Of a stretch of 64,000 nucleotides of DNA, positions 31,224 through 43,164 are shown piece after piece. Every line of letters starts with the position of its first letter. The stretch's first letter is position 1. The DNA is from Lepidodermella squamata. Its lineage: Eukaryota; Gastrotricha. The stretch covers positions 2,170,001-2,234,000 of the forward strand of contig JBLDXI010000010.1 of the NCBI GenBank assembly GCA_047495785.1, given 5' to 3'. Below the pieces are notes generated by a model, which saw nothing but the letters and a program-made list of their open reading frames with translations, made no database searches and was not told the DNA's origin. Made by a program: the position numbers and the translations under genes.

Positions 31224-34016
31224 TCAGGCTAGGTTCGTGATCCAGATTTTTTGTCTTGTTTTCGGCGAAGGTGGCCATCGAGTTGGCAAACGATTCGACC
31301 AGTGAACCGACCGAGGGGAGGAATCGCAACGGGAAATAGCAATTGAGATAGGAGGCTGCCGTAGATGCTGTGCTACGGCTGCTTCATTGATGACAACGAA
31401 ACAAATTGACGCGCAAGCTACGGCTGTGGTCACATGACTCGCGTTCGACCAGTCGAGAAGGGCGATGAGAACAGCTGCTATGATAATGCCACAGCTGCAA
31501 ATTGCAAAAGCTGCCATCCAATTGACACGATGTTTCCTGGACCTCTAAAATTTGAAGGTTAAACAAATCATTCGCAATTTTATCAAATCTGGAGCTGGAC
31601 TAAAGTTACAGACCCTCACTCACTTTTGTGTAAACATCCCGGGATTTGACTGATGCCACAGCAACCACGACATAGTATATCAACAGCAAGCAGTGTAAGA
31701 TAGCCGAAGTTGCAAAAAGTGCCAGTGCAGATTTTGATATGAAAAATCCAAATGCACAATCCATTCGATACGGCTGCACTGCCCACCTACCCTCCACTGT
31801 ATCAGCAAATCCATTCCGCAAAATGAACTCACGGAGGCGGGTTGGTGAAACGCCAAGAGCAGCGCCAATGAAAACCAAGTGCAAAATCGTCCACGTCCAG
31901 GAGATTCCAAATGACCTCCTAAATGAGACATTTGGCTGCTTCGAGCTAAGTGAATGAGCTACGGCCGATGTAACCATCGAAAATCCAGCTGACCAAAGCA
32001 AGGCCATAGCATTACAGCTTTGCAGGTTTGAAGAACCTCTCAAGGGCATAACGAGTATGTTGATGGTGATCAGAACATCTCCTAGTAGCATCCATTTAAC
32101 AGGCCAAGTAATACGAGGTTTGATGTGGCTCAATCTTTTCAAAAGACAGGGAGCTATTAGAATTGCGATTGCTATCAAAACCAGAGCGGAGCCGAGGCCT
32201 ATGCAAAGAGGGAAATAAAAATGGGTTCCTAATTTCCACGCAAAAAAGTCTACTTTTTAAAGTTGCGCTCAGAGCTATAGGTAGAGGATCGTGAAGGTTT
32301 CTCGTGATGCGAATCTTATCAACGGGAGGGACGTTTCCCTTTGTCCGCCATTTCATAGCTGCCGGTTTTAGAGTCATCGTTCGATTATTGTTATGAGATG
32401 GAGACGATAGAGCCACCAGATCTGAGGTTGTGAGGTTACCAACGACACGGGTTTGACTGAATCCAACCACGAACATAGTTTTATTGAATTCGTAGTTCGC
32501 CTTTAACCCTGTGAACCTCATTTTAAGCATGACTTCTTTCATCACGTTTGCAAGATCGGCTCCCCGAGTGCGAAATTTGTCCTCGTTAGCGAACCAATCG
32601 GATAAAGTTTCGTTGCCTGTAAAAGAATTAATAAGTTTACCTATTTGGAAAGAAGCAGAGGCTTACGATTATTAAGAGCTGCTTCTGTTGCGTTCAGCAT
32701 GATTCCGGTAGCTATCGCCTGGTCGTAACAGATCGCCGGCCAGTAATCGTAGCCTCGTGACATTTGAGGGCTTTCGATATTTTCTGCCAGAATCGATTGA
32801 AGACCGGGCAAAGATTGTCCTGAGCTGTCACGAAAAGTGTTGCCAACGTGGGCGTCCCATGTCATATCCGTGAGCCGGATAACGCTCTCCAATGTCTACA
32901 AATAGGAAGATCAGTAAAATAATCACTACTTGGCAATATAATATTATAACAACACACTTTAAGCACCATGTGCAGCTCACACCAATCGGCTTCTTCAGGG
33001 ATCATAGGCGGGCTTCCGATGTTGTCCCAATTCGGCAGCAGAAACACGTATTTTGGACCGTAGAGCCCGTTTTTATAAAGAAGGCATAAAGTTAGGGCAT
33101 TGTTGAAGGTATTGACCACAATAATTCTAGGATCATGTGATTTGAATTGCTCCAGGGAGAGATATTCGTAGCTCAGATCAAAATTGACCTTTTCTTGGTA
33201 CAGTAGGTGGATTCCGACGGTCTGAAAATGCTGCGAAAAGTAGGTATCCATCTGAAATTAGTAGTCACCAATCAATATCTAGGAAGTTGAGCGAAACTCA
33301 CCAAAGTTGAATAAGGATTTGTTTCTGAAATGATCGCCACGTGATACCAGTTCATTTTGATCATGAATTCAGATAAAGCCAGCGAGTAGACGTCTGGGTT
33401 ATCACCAATGGCGAAGAAATTTGCGAATCTTTTTCGATCTGTCAAAACGTCGAAGGTGACAGGGTAAATCGACAGCTGAAAAAAATGAATTTATATATTT
33501 TGAAGGGAAATGTAAGGAATCTCAGCTAACCCCTACGAAATTAAACTGATTTAGCATCATCGCTGTAAGGCTCTGCGTCTGAGGGCTGCATTCAGTCAGC
33601 ACGGCAAAAGGAAAACGATTTTCGACATTGTCGATGTCGAGGATTCGAGTCGCGAATTCACCGATTCCTAATGCATCGTCACACTGGAAAATTGGGCGAT
33701 AGTGTTTTATCTAGGACTTTGTTAACTGAAGTTTTACCGAATCATCGAAATATTCGAATCCCAAGTCGTAATGAGGCAGCCAGTTGGGTTGCTTCCTCAA
33801 GTTCTCTAATGCGGTTTGGTAGGCTACTGTGCAGATAGGTCCGGCTGGGAAGAAGCCAGAGTAAGTAACGCTAGTCAGCAATTTAAGCAGGGTTCGGCTT
33901 GAATTAGCTCGAGGCGACACGACCAGCTCAGGTATCGACTCGTCGAGACTTAGTTTCGCTGATGCATATGCAATAATTTGGAGGAGAGAGAACACTACTT
34001 CAGTCCATATAATCAT
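31224..34016 (-). CDS. Class C GPCR, GABA-B-like (receptor B)
   Basis: A tandem paralogue of receptor A with the same exon order. The start is at 34016 (MIIWTEVVFSLLQIIAYASA, a signal peptide), followed by ligand-binding exons (~33.99-33.73, 33.69-33.53, 33.48-33.30, 33.25-32.96, 32.90-32.67, 32.62-32.25), the TM1-5 exon (~32.20-31.61) and the TM6-7 exon (~31.55-31.22). TM segments include ITWPVKWMLLGDVLITINIL, AMALLWSAGFSMVTSAVAHS, ICSCGIIIAAVLIALLDW and CASICFVVINEAAVAQ. Parts of the ectodomain are almost identical to receptor A (DLSYEYLSLEQF.SHDPRII), while the TM4-TM5 loop and tail diverge. No disruption is seen. Its terminal exon has a detached copy at 6.1-6.5 kb. Confidence 0.78.
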
Positions 34017-34209
34017 ATCAATATATCGGGTGCGACCTAAAGTAGCTGTCAGTGAAAAAGTTTTGAGGCATTTATACCAAAAAACTACGGACAAAAATGT
34101 TTGCATATTCAATGAATTTTGAGCCGTTTTGAAAAACAAATTTAAAATAGTCAGGGTAACCCAGCTCGGAGCGAAGTTGAAGTTAGTAAGTAGCATGGCA
34201 AGTTTTAGC

Positions 34210-35680
34210 CCTGTCGCAAGCTAATTATCTACCTTTACTTTTTGAAAAGCGAAATTCCACACTGATTTCGCGAATTAAAAATGCTATTAAATAACTAGAC
34301 GAAGAAAACCTACACTAGATCGATAAGTGCATTACAGAAAACTGATACGGTCGCCGTGGCGAGGGCGTTACTGTAGAATTGTGTTTCCTCCGAAAAAAAC
34401 GACACGTCTGTTTTTTGCTAAAGTATGCGCAAACGTCTTTTTGCCTCGCTTTTTTGAATAACTACGTAACCATAGGGATCCAAGTTCGCGAGATAGATGA
34501 TCTAGTCTGAGGTCAACTTTCCTCAATTTTGTTTTAGAATGGGGTTCGAGAGAAAAAACTGAAGACGAAAATGCTGTCCGTGGATAATATTAAAATTCTC
34601 ATTTGAAAAGGGCCTCTTACATGATTTGAGGTTGGATGGAGTCATCTTATTTGAAAAGGCTTTATCGGAAATGTTTCTTACCTGAGAATTAGGTCAATAA
34701 TAATCAATTAGTCAACAGGCAAATTTGACTTAGCGCCCACAGAAAGGGTCTTATCCACCAACCGCGATCGGTAACGATTCTGCGAAATTTGTTTCTATCT
34801 GTGACAATTTTAAGAAACCTAGAGTTTCGGATAGTCGTGCAATGTTTTCTCTGAAATCGCTGACTTTTTGAAACAAGCTCTTAGGGAATAATCAGACCAC
34901 GCCGGCTTTTTATTTGCTGAAAACCGCGTTTTCGCATCACTTACAGTTGAAAAGTTATTGGAAAAAGCGAGGCAAAAAACGTCTGCGCACCCCTTATTTG
35001 AATTTTTCTGAAGAGTCATTATTTCGCCTTGATATTTTCCCTAATGCATAGATTTTATATGATTTTAGTAGGAGAAAGTATGTGAAACGGAATTCCGCAA
35101 CTCGTTCTTGAATATGAGCACTAGACGTTAGCCTTGGACGTCCTTCATCTCGGAACGAAAAACGATTCAAAAAGTATGACGCACGAAGAGGCGACTGTGA
35201 TGAAGAGTTTTTCAAGTCTATTTGATTCCGGCTTTTTTCTAGAATCGACCTGCGCAAGTGCTGTCACGCTTCCGATGTATGTGTTTTTATACTTAATCTA
35301 TGTCCTTACTCAACTTTATGCGCGTTCCATGTTACGTCGGAGCTCATCAAGTTCAAGGTGAGGAAGGCAGGTTTAGCGATCCGTAGTCATGCCAAGTAAA
35401 TTGTGTCTCCCCGGGAGACAAAAACCCGTTTTATATTGCTTTTTGTTGTCAGGTTCGTGATCTGAACCTTCGACGATCTAGAAAGTATGAAGATGTATAC
35501 GGGAAACAGCTTTTATCTCAGTATTCAGGGACATTGATTCACTATTGATTTCGAAATTCAGTGATGAAAAAGGTTCTACGACACGATTGCGGAAGGGGCT
35601 TAGAAATGAAGATTCAAGATGCTTGGCTCGTTTATTTGATCATATTGGTCATGATCATTGATTTTCACTTTGAAATCAGC
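34210..35680. other. Intergenic, nothing recognised
   Basis: Upstream of receptor B. Low-complexity AT-rich stretches and short frames (34819-35361) without domains. Confidence 0.4.
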
Positions 35681-35686
35681 AGCCAT

Positions 35687-36160
35687 ATCGTTAGCGTCGT
35701 TGGGTAACTCGAATTTAGGGCTGTTTACATCCATTTCAAGGGGATAGGAATTCTTTTGTTTTAGCCTTTTCATTCACGTTAAAAAAGCCGCTCTTTACTT
35801 GTCACCCGTAACCTTGAAATTGTTGTAAATGTCGTTGAAAGAAGAGCAATTTAGTTTTTTACCCCAAAAACCTAGATTTAAGAGCAATCCGAAGGGTCAT
35901 TTTTACTATAACAGTAAACATGAGGTCTAATAATTGATGCCCCGTGAACATATTCGCTCCGCTGTAAATGATTTTTCAATAAAAATATTGCTAAGCTAGC
36001 AGAGTTAGCTAGAAAGCCAGAAAAAGCATGTCAAAAATGTCAATAATTGGGTCAAAAACTGAAAATCTAGATTTTTGGCAAAAATGCGGATTGCTCTTCT
36101 TTCTACTACATACTACATAAACAGGCCCAAATCGAAGTTATTCAACGCCGCTAACGATAT
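35687..36160. mobile_element. MITE 1 family copy
   Basis: The left end ATATCGTTAGCGTCGTTGGGTAACTCG and right end GAAGTTATTCAACGCCGCTAACGATATAT are inverted copies of each other and match MITE 1 at 8650-9216. The interior is longer (about 470 bp). No coding capacity. Confidence 0.75.
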
Positions 36161-36163
36161 ATG

Positions 36164-36382
36164 TCATATGTTGCCATTTGCTAATCCTGCCATGACCCAG
36201 TTCTGCTCGCCGTTAACCGCCTTACCAAGTCGCGAACACGATGACATCACTTGACACTTTTTAGTTTGCGATTCGAGCGAAATTGCTACGCAGCCAGGTT
36301 GTGCCGTGCAAATAGCTAGGCAGGCGCCGTTTGTTTCTGCTTCTCCACTGGTGAGCACGTTGTTGTCCGATCTGCAGTTCAT
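36164..36382 (-). pseudogene. Isolated PAN/apple-domain-like exon
   Basis: A 72-codon frame with the cysteine pattern CR..GACLAICTAQPGCVAI..KKCQVMSSC, reminiscent of PAN/apple domains. No partner exons are found. The LINE inserted at 36535 lies just upstream in gene direction, so this may be a leftover exon of a disrupted gene. Low confidence. Confidence 0.35.
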
Positions 36383-36520
36383 GGGAGTTCTCCGAAAAAC
36401 CCGAGCTTCTGTAACAGGTTGAAAATTATATAGCCTTAGTGATTTTTCGAAACAGTAAAACTAAAATTACTTGATAGGCCAATAACCAGAAAAAATGTTA
36501 ACAAGAATTTCGCCCACATT

Positions 36521-39500
36521 ATTTTAAAACTCTCGCTGACGGTAATGTGATCTTGTGTATCTCTGAATCTTGGCACGCAAAACTAGATATATCTTCCATT
36601 CCTAAATACGAAAATTACTATGTGATACAAGTTGAAGCTAAAAAAATGAACGCAAAAGCAGGGCGCAAGCTCTCCGGCGGATTAATCTGCTATTTGCCTA
36701 AGTGGTTGAAAAATTGCATAAAAAATGAAATTCTTACTGAAAATTGCATTTTACTAGTACTTGAAATCAACCCGAAATCTTATACTATACTAGTATTTGC
36801 ATACGCAAACTATAATTTACCTACAAATTCTGAGGGCTCAAAAAATCTAAAAACTGTCTACCAAAATTACCTTAATTCTATTTCAAAATCTATAAAAAAG
36901 ACCAAAAAAGAAATGGAAAAATATAAACCCTGTGAAATTCTGGTCATGGGCGATTTCAACTCGCGAATAGGAACTCTAGACAACGACTCTCTACTCGACT
37001 CGTCGCTTCCAGAGCCCTGGCAAACCAGGAATAGCCAGGATCCCACGATAACACCCAACTCCACCGACTTTTTGGATTTTATCGACTCATTGGACTTATT
37101 CGTATTGAACGGACGCTCAGCCTCCGATAAAATAGGCCATTTCACCAGAAAACCGAACAAAAATAGCAAAACAGGAGGCTCGGTCATCGACTACGCCCTA
37201 GCCAGTGTAAGTTCGGTGGAAAAAATAGTCGACTTCAAAGTAAACACGAACGTAGACCTTTCAGATCACTTCGCCATAGAAACAAACCTCTGCTGCGAGG
37301 TGTTCGAAGATGGCTCCTTTGAAAAGCCGAAACCCATGAACCGCTTATGCCTTAATAAGAAATTATTTGCCAGTTTATGCCAAAACGACCTTGCCATCCG
37401 CAGAGGGAATTGCTATGAAACATCTGATACGACTGAGAACTTATGCGAAGACCTATACTTTCTAATCAACCAGGCGACCTACGTTAAAACCTATAACGTA
37501 AGAACTCGAATCGAAAACGACACGCAGTTTTTTGATGAAGAATGCCGAAAGAAAAGGCACGAACTGCGCACAGCCAAAAATCACGAGCGCCATCACCCCA
37601 AATGCTTGAATTTCCGCGAGATTAGGAAAAAGATCGAAAAGGAGTATAGAGCGCTGCTAGAAGAGAAAAAAGCCCAAAGAGAAAGGCAAGAATGGGAAAA
37701 AACAGATAAATTTTTACAACTACTCAGCGAAACACCGATCGATTTTTGGGAACTTCGTAAGCAATTAGCCAAATATTTGAAAAATGAGGAGTATGTAGAA
37801 ATGCCTTCGAGCGAGGACTTGATAGCTTTCTTCAAAGAGGTGTTTTACGATCAAAACAACGAAAATAGCCCGAAAAATGACTACATAGCATCGATCTCGA
37901 CGCAAGCGAAAGACCCGATTCTCGACGCACCGTTCGAAGTTGCCGAGATTAAAGCTTGTATAGAAGCTGCAAATCCAAACTCAGCACCTGGCATTGATCT
38001 CGTAGATTACAGATGCCTTAAGATGGCAGAGTGTGAAACGTGGCTTTACCCGTTTCTAGCGAAACTATACACCACTATATATAACAGCGGAGTCTACCCG
38101 AAAACTTGGAAACGCGCCATTCTACTGCCTATTCACAAAAAAAATGACAAAAATGACCCAAAAAATTACCGTCCTATTACACTGCTGTCAGTATTTTGTA
38201 AGCTATTCTCATCTCTACTAGACAAACGCCTTAGGAAATGGTTACTCGCGAGTGAAGATCGAAATCTGAACCCATCACAATTTGGCTTCCAAGAAGACCT
38301 ATCAGCAACCGATGGCACTACTGTTTTATACACTGTTCTAGCCAAACACATAGACAAAAAGCCATGCGCAGCCTTTATAGATTTCTCAAGTGCATTCGAT
38401 ACCATAAACAGGCCATTATTACTAAAAAAACTGGACAGACGTGGCACGTCCCCCCGCTTCAGACGAATTATAGACGAAATGTATACCGATAACTCACTAT
38501 TATTACGATACAAAAACAAACTAATTCATGATAACATTATAGAGAATAATACGGGAGTACGGCAAGGAGACCCGCTCTCGCCACTTCTATTTTGCCTTTT
38601 TATCGATGACCTAATTCCAGAATTACTTGAAGCATCACCAGGTTTAACACTATTCTCGTTGTATGTGATCTGCCTACTATACGCAGACGACCTAGTTCTG
38701 CTTGCAAAATCACCACAAGAACTTCAAAAACTACTAGACATCCTAGAAAATTTTGTAGTTCGAAACAACCTAAAAATTAACGTCGAAAAAACCAAGGTCA
38801 TGGTGTTTCATCGGGGCAGCAATTATAAACCAGCTGATTTCGAGTTCAAAATTTACAACAAAAAGATAGAGCAAGTTTCTGAATTCAAATATCTTGGAAT
38901 CATCCTGACCCATAATCTAAATTTTAAACGCTGCTCGGAGACAGCCCAGGCTAAAGTTAGGCGAATAATTTCACAACTGCCTGACACACTTAGACCATAT
39001 AAAAATTATTTTCCTTCTAATACTTTCCGCACGCTGTACAATTCATATTCTATTAGCCACATGACGTACGGGGCCGGTATTTGGGGCTTCAAACTCCGAA
39101 ATTCGATGCCGCTACTGAACATTTTATTTGCAAAAACCGTCCTAAACCTACCTAAAAGTGCTAGAAACGAGCTCGTAGCTCGCGAATTTTACATCGAACC
39201 CCCTAAAATAACACTGCTCATAGCAGCCTTAAAATACTATTTTTCCCTCAAATTTCGTAAAAATAACATCCTACTACAAGAAACATTTACCATACTCGAA
39301 AATAATAACACGCTGTGCCGCCACATCTACAAAAACCTCCGGGACGAAACCGCCAAAGACAATTTCGATCATATATTCGATGCCCCGAGTTACCTAGTTC
39401 CCGAGTTGATTGAGAACTATAAAACCTACCTGATCGACAGAGACAAATCAAACATTTTCGAAAAATTGAACTCCTTCTACACTAATCAAAATTTATTTAT

Positions 39501-40055
39501 CGAACAGCGACTCTCGAGATGGATAGAATATTTTGACGTTTTTGATATCACGGAGGCACAAACCTTGGCCAAAATTCGTACAAATTCTATATTTAAGCCT
39601 TTCCAATATGTCTTAGGTGAAATGAAATGCATTTTTTGCGAACAGGAAACGCTTCAATCTGTAAACCTTCTAACTCATCTAATCTTTGACTGCGCTGCTA
39701 CAATCAATTGTACATATAATTATAGAAAAAAATCTGATTTCGATAAAACTGTACTCTTGAATGCCCTGTGTAACTGTGAAAGCCCGAATAGCGTCAATCT
39801 AGCGACTTTGCTCAAATTAATTCTTAAATGGAGAAATGACTATAAAAATCGGGCCTATCCCGCCTTGCCGAATAATAATAACTGATGATAAATGATGGAA
39901 ATGATGATAATGTTAACTCTATTGCTATCTTACCGTCTCATAACCGTGATACTAACTAACATTATATAATGCTCGGTGCCCTCGGGCTGGCATTTAACAA
40001 CATGTGAACGGATTTTTCTAATAAAACAAAGGAAAATTGAAATTTTAAAACTCTC
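36521..40055 (+). mobile_element. 5'-truncated non-LTR retrotransposon with 14-bp TSD
   Basis: The insert 36535-40041 is bracketed by identical ATTTTAAAACTCTC at 36521-36534 and 40042-40055. It begins inside the endonuclease coding region, so the 5' UTR, any ORF1 and the start of ORF2 are missing, as in typical truncated target-primed insertions. The 3' UTR after the stop (39885) is about 155 bp with AATAAAAC near its end; there is no long poly(A) tail. Confidence 0.92.
36547..39885 (+). CDS. LINE ORF2: endonuclease-reverse transcriptase (5'-truncated)
   Basis: A single uninterrupted frame of about 1112 codons. It enters mid-domain as ILCISESWH, an AP-endonuclease segment, with EILVMGDFNSRIG and DLSDHFAIE further on. 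The reverse transcriptase follows: APGIDLVDYRCLK, KNYRPITLLSVFCKLF, AFIDFSSAFDTI, GVRQGDPLSPLLF and the catalytic LLYADDLVL. Near the C-terminus C-x2-C-x11-H-x4-C (CIFCEQ..THLIFDC) is the zinc knuckle seen in jockey/CR1/L2-like elements. The first codon at 36547 is GTG and is only the edge of the truncated frame, not a start; an upstream in-frame stop lies in host DNA. The intact frame and perfect target duplication suggest a recent insertion. Confidence 0.9.
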   Translation: MILCISESWHAKLDISSIPKYENYYVIQVEAKKMNAKAGRKLSGGLICYLPKWLKNCIKNEILTENCILLVLEINPKSYTILVFAYANYNLPTNSEGSKNLKTVYQNYLNSISKSIKKTKKEMEKYKPCEILVMGDFNSRIGTLDNDSLLDSSLPEPWQTRNSQDPTITPNSTDFLDFIDSLDLFVLNGRSASDKIGHFTRKPNKNSKTGGSVIDYALASVSSVEKIVDFKVNTNVDLSDHFAIETNLCCEVFEDGSFEKPKPMNRLCLNKKLFASLCQNDLAIRRGNCYETSDTTENLCEDLYFLINQATYVKTYNVRTRIENDTQFFDEECRKKRHELRTAKNHERHHPKCLNFREIRKKIEKEYRALLEEKKAQRERQEWEKTDKFLQLLSETPIDFWELRKQLAKYLKNEEYVEMPSSEDLIAFFKEVFYDQNNENSPKNDYIASISTQAKDPILDAPFEVAEIKACIEAANPNSAPGIDLVDYRCLKMAECETWLYPFLAKLYTTIYNSGVYPKTWKRAILLPIHKKNDKNDPKNYRPITLLSVFCKLFSSLLDKRLRKWLLASEDRNLNPSQFGFQEDLSATDGTTVLYTVLAKHIDKKPCAAFIDFSSAFDTINRPLLLKKLDRRGTSPRFRRIIDEMYTDNSLLLRYKNKLIHDNIIENNTGVRQGDPLSPLLFCLFIDDLIPELLEASPGLTLFSLYVICLLYADDLVLLAKSPQELQKLLDILENFVVRNNLKINVEKTKVMVFHRGSNYKPADFEFKIYNKKIEQVSEFKYLGIILTHNLNFKRCSETAQAKVRRIISQLPDTLRPYKNYFPSNTFRTLYNSYSISHMTYGAGIWGFKLRNSMPLLNILFAKTVLNLPKSARNELVAREFYIEPPKITLLIAALKYYFSLKFRKNNILLQETFTILENNNTLCRHIYKNLRDETAKDNFDHIFDAPSYLVPELIENYKTYLIDRDKSNIFEKLNSFYTNQNLFIEQRLSRWIEYFDVFDITEAQTLAKIRTNSIFKPFQYVLGEMKCIFCEQETLQSVNLLTHLIFDCAATINCTYNYRKKSDFDKTVLLNALCNCESPNSVNLATLLKLILKWRNDYKNRAYPALPNNNN

Positions 40056-40433
40056 CGAGAAGATTAGATGATAGACGAAAAAAACACACCGAGTAAGCTA
40101 TTTGATGCGCCATTGTTGACAGCTGAAATACCGAAGGTAAAGTTTTTCTTTGTAGTTGGTTTTTCGTGCAGTTTATGCTGATAGCTTCTCCTAATATGTT
40201 GAATGTTTAGATAATTGGTTATTCTTGATTCTTGATAATTAAAGCCAATTCTACAGAGAAAAGTGGGCATAGGAGAATATTCAATTAGCAAAAGTCTAGA
40301 AAAATTGGGATACAGGTTTTTCATGTTCGCTCTGGCTTTGAAAGTTTGCATTGCTGCGGAGATTCGATTGAAATTTCACAAGTTGCAACGTGATTGTCAG
40401 AACTCAGAACGCAGAAAAACCTGAGTCCAACAA

Positions 40434-40764
40434 CCATTGTGTGACCACTTAAAAGTCCAATCCAATGCGCACGCTGATCGTTGCTATGACTCCCGGATGA
40501 AACATCATGGTCGTGCGACGCATAAGATTTTTCGCAACAAGTGTTTTTTGCCGCAGCAATTTACCATCACCATTAATATGGAGTTTACGCTCGTGGTCAA
40601 TGGAAACTGTGCAGAGGGTGTGGCAAGGTCATTTTTTACATAAATATAAAATAATTTATTAGTGGATCGCACGACTAAATTGTTTCATTCCGGAGTCATT
40701 AGCAACGATAAATCGACCAATCAGCCTGCCCGCCTAAGTTCAACTTACCAGCGGTTCCACAATG
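40434..40764. mobile_element. MITE 2 family copy (CATTGTG termini)
   Basis: 331 bp beginning CATTGTG and ending CACAATG, with diverged inverted arms containing GATCGTTGCTATGACTCC and its complement, as in the element at 8873-9173. The target duplication is not clear. Confidence 0.7.
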
Positions 40765-41084
40765 ACATTTACATATACAGTCAGAAGTTTTATCTGACAC
40801 ACATGTTATTATCACCAATGTGACGGATTTAATTCTTGTTTTTTTCATCCTCGTGTTTCAAATCGTGTTCTTTGGAAATTGATGCAACCAGTTGAAAACC
40901 GAAAATCACCGAACCAGTAACCGTCAGGTAATTTTAACGGGTTTTCTCCGGTAAATTTTTTATTTCTTCGGTAAAATCGTGGATAAAGAATAAAGAATGG
41001 AAGATTATCCCAACAGTGGGCCTAATTCCCTTAACAAAATTTCAAACTTAAAAAATGGTTGCGCAACATATGTGACACATTGTG

Positions 41085-42360
41085 GAGGACCCCGCCCTAA
41101 TTTCGGCCACCTCCTAAATTCGGCCGCTGCGTCCTAACTTCGGCCACCGGCCGCAATTTGGACACGAAGTGCTGTGCAGCAGTTTTATTTGCACGCAATT
41201 CAAGAACTTTGCATTGTTGGGCCCATCTGTTTCGCGATTTTTCAAGCACGTGATCGCAAAGAAATAATTCTAAATGCGAGCGAGCGGGCTTATGTCGCCT
41301 CTCGAGTGCTCTGTTACCGCTACTTTGCAGGTATAATTTACCCGAAACTGGCTCTTTAAAATTTACTGCTTTCACCTCAATAATTACCAGCTAAAAGCCA
41401 GCTTCATTTTGGTATAAAGTATCCTATCTAAAACGGGGAAAACGTTTTTCATCCGACCAATGTCTTTTTTTATCCGACCAATGTCTTATTTCATCCGACA
41501 ACCAAAAATTTGACTAAAATCATCCGACTTGCTTTTTCATATTTTCAAAAAATTACAGTAAAAAAGTGACAACTCGGTCGCCATAAATCATAAATCTTTC
41601 CCCATAAAATCCTGCCGGTTCAGGGGCCAAATAAGGGGGCATAAAAGGGGTACTTTCCTACGTACAAATCGATTTCAGGAAATCCGAGAAAATCGATATT
41701 TTCATGTCGGATGACAATTTTTGGTTGTCGGATGAAATAAGACATTGGTCTGATAAAAAAAGACATTGGTCGGATGGAAAAAGTCACACCCTCTAAAACC
41801 GCCCAAGTGAAGAGATCCTGAGGGCCAATTTTAAGGTTTTTGAGGTCGATTCCAAAAATTAGCAGTCAATAGGGGAATTGAATTCGGGAAAACAAAATCA
41901 ATACTCTTATTCTACAGGAGGCAAGGGATTTTTTAGATACTTTTCCAGAATTTTAGAAAGTCAACCGCAGTTATCAAACTTGTACCTGTCAATTCAAGTT
42001 TGAGTTTCAGGAATCACGTCGTCAAGGAAAAGCTCACAGGTGAAGCAACAAAGGCGGTTTTTATAGTTAGCTTTTTGAGACAAATCTAACGATACCAAAC
42101 TTATGGTATTAGTGGTATTATTCCACCTGGATGAGGTGGCCGAAATTAGGGCACCCGCTCCCTAATTCCGGTCGGGTGTCTGGGTGACTAAAAAATTAGC
42201 CATAAAATCAAGGTAAAATCGTCCGGACTAGCGGAAAGCGGCATTCGATAGCCTAATAACGCCTCTTTAATTCTGCTTATGCCGAATATTTTCTAAAAAT
42301 CTACCTGGCTGGCAAAGTAGGAAAAACCTGAAAAGCGGCCGAAATTAGGGCGGAGTCCTC
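41085..42360. mobile_element. Non-autonomous element with GGCCGAAATTAGGGCGG termini
   Basis: The termini GAGGACCCCGCCCTAATTTC and GGCCGAAATTAGGGCGGAGT..CCTC are inverted copies (about 24 bp, one mismatch). Related CCTAATTTCGGCC motifs repeat inside both ends. About 1.28 kb, no coding capacity, and it hosts another inverted-repeat element. No convincing target duplication, so the superfamily is unassigned. Confidence 0.65.
41434..41791. mobile_element. Nested hairpin MITE with CATCCGACCAATGTC repeats
   Basis: The two arms (~41445-41510 and ~41705-41781) are inverted copies. Each holds two tandem CATCCGACCAATGTC-type units and a diverged third followed by CAACCAAAAATT. The element lies within the larger one at 41085-42360. 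Confidence 0.7.
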
Positions 42361-43160
42361 TATATAAACGACTTAATTTCAGAATTTAACATCATCACCT
42401 ATCAACATTCATCTATTCCAGAGACAGGAATTCCAAATCCCCAAGCTATTACCCTATGACTCATCATTTTTTCATCATTTGGGCATTCAGCGTAGACCAT
42501 CAGTTCTCATTTGTCGCCAGTCTCGTCCTGAAATTTTTAACCGTTTTGTTAGAAGGTGTTTTCGTCGCAAAACAGTCACGTTTGTGGCTTTGTATGGCGC
42601 TTTTCATAAAACCCGGCGCTGTCAAAAGCGGCCTATTTAGAGACAGTTTTTTTTGTTATCACGCTATAAAAGCCTTGAAACGCATTCTTTCTTTCAAAAA
42701 CTTGTCCATTATTTTTGTTCAAAATGTCGGTCACTAAATTTGCAAGAAAAACGTTTTTTCGCGTTCGCGAAAAAATTCATTACTCGAGAATTTAGAAGTG
42801 ACATTTCATCAACGCAGGACAGTTACTAGAGAGTAATTATACCAGTTCATCAGTAATTATCTTGATTTTCCCAATTTTAAAGCAAAATGTGTGTTTCTTT
42901 CAAGCAGCGGCGACATTTCAGCAGCGATTTTCAGAATGCTCTCAGATAATTTTCAAGTGCCCAAATTTTGCCAAAATAAATTTGCTGAATTGCTGAATTT
43001 GCTCACTTGTCTAATTTTCGACTGGCAATATGGCACTCATAAATTGACCCCGAGTTGCTCAAACGTCATTGCCGAAATGTCGTGCTACAAATTACAAACA
43101 ACAGATCGAATCAATCAATTATTTTATTTTATTTTTAGCTTTTAAAAATAGTAATTACTG
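42361..43160. other. Upstream region of TMEM79-like gene 1
   Basis: No domain-bearing frame. It presumably includes the promoter and 5' UTR of the gene at 43165; no core promoter motif stands out. Confidence 0.35.
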
Positions 43161-43164
43161 AAAA

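Noticed and set aside
36547-36549. True start codon of the LINE protein at 36547
   Set aside because: The codon is GTG, lies 12 bases after the left target duplication and enters mid-domain. It is the truncation edge, not a translation start.
41434-41791. CRISPR-like array of CATCCGACCAATGTC repeats
   Set aside because: Units are very short, inverted between the two halves, without spacers, in a eukaryotic genome; they fit a hairpin MITE.
42456-42737. 93-codon plus-strand frame upstream of the first TMEM79-like gene
   Set aside because: No domain, splice partner or repeat in the paralogous locus; composition matches non-coding DNA.
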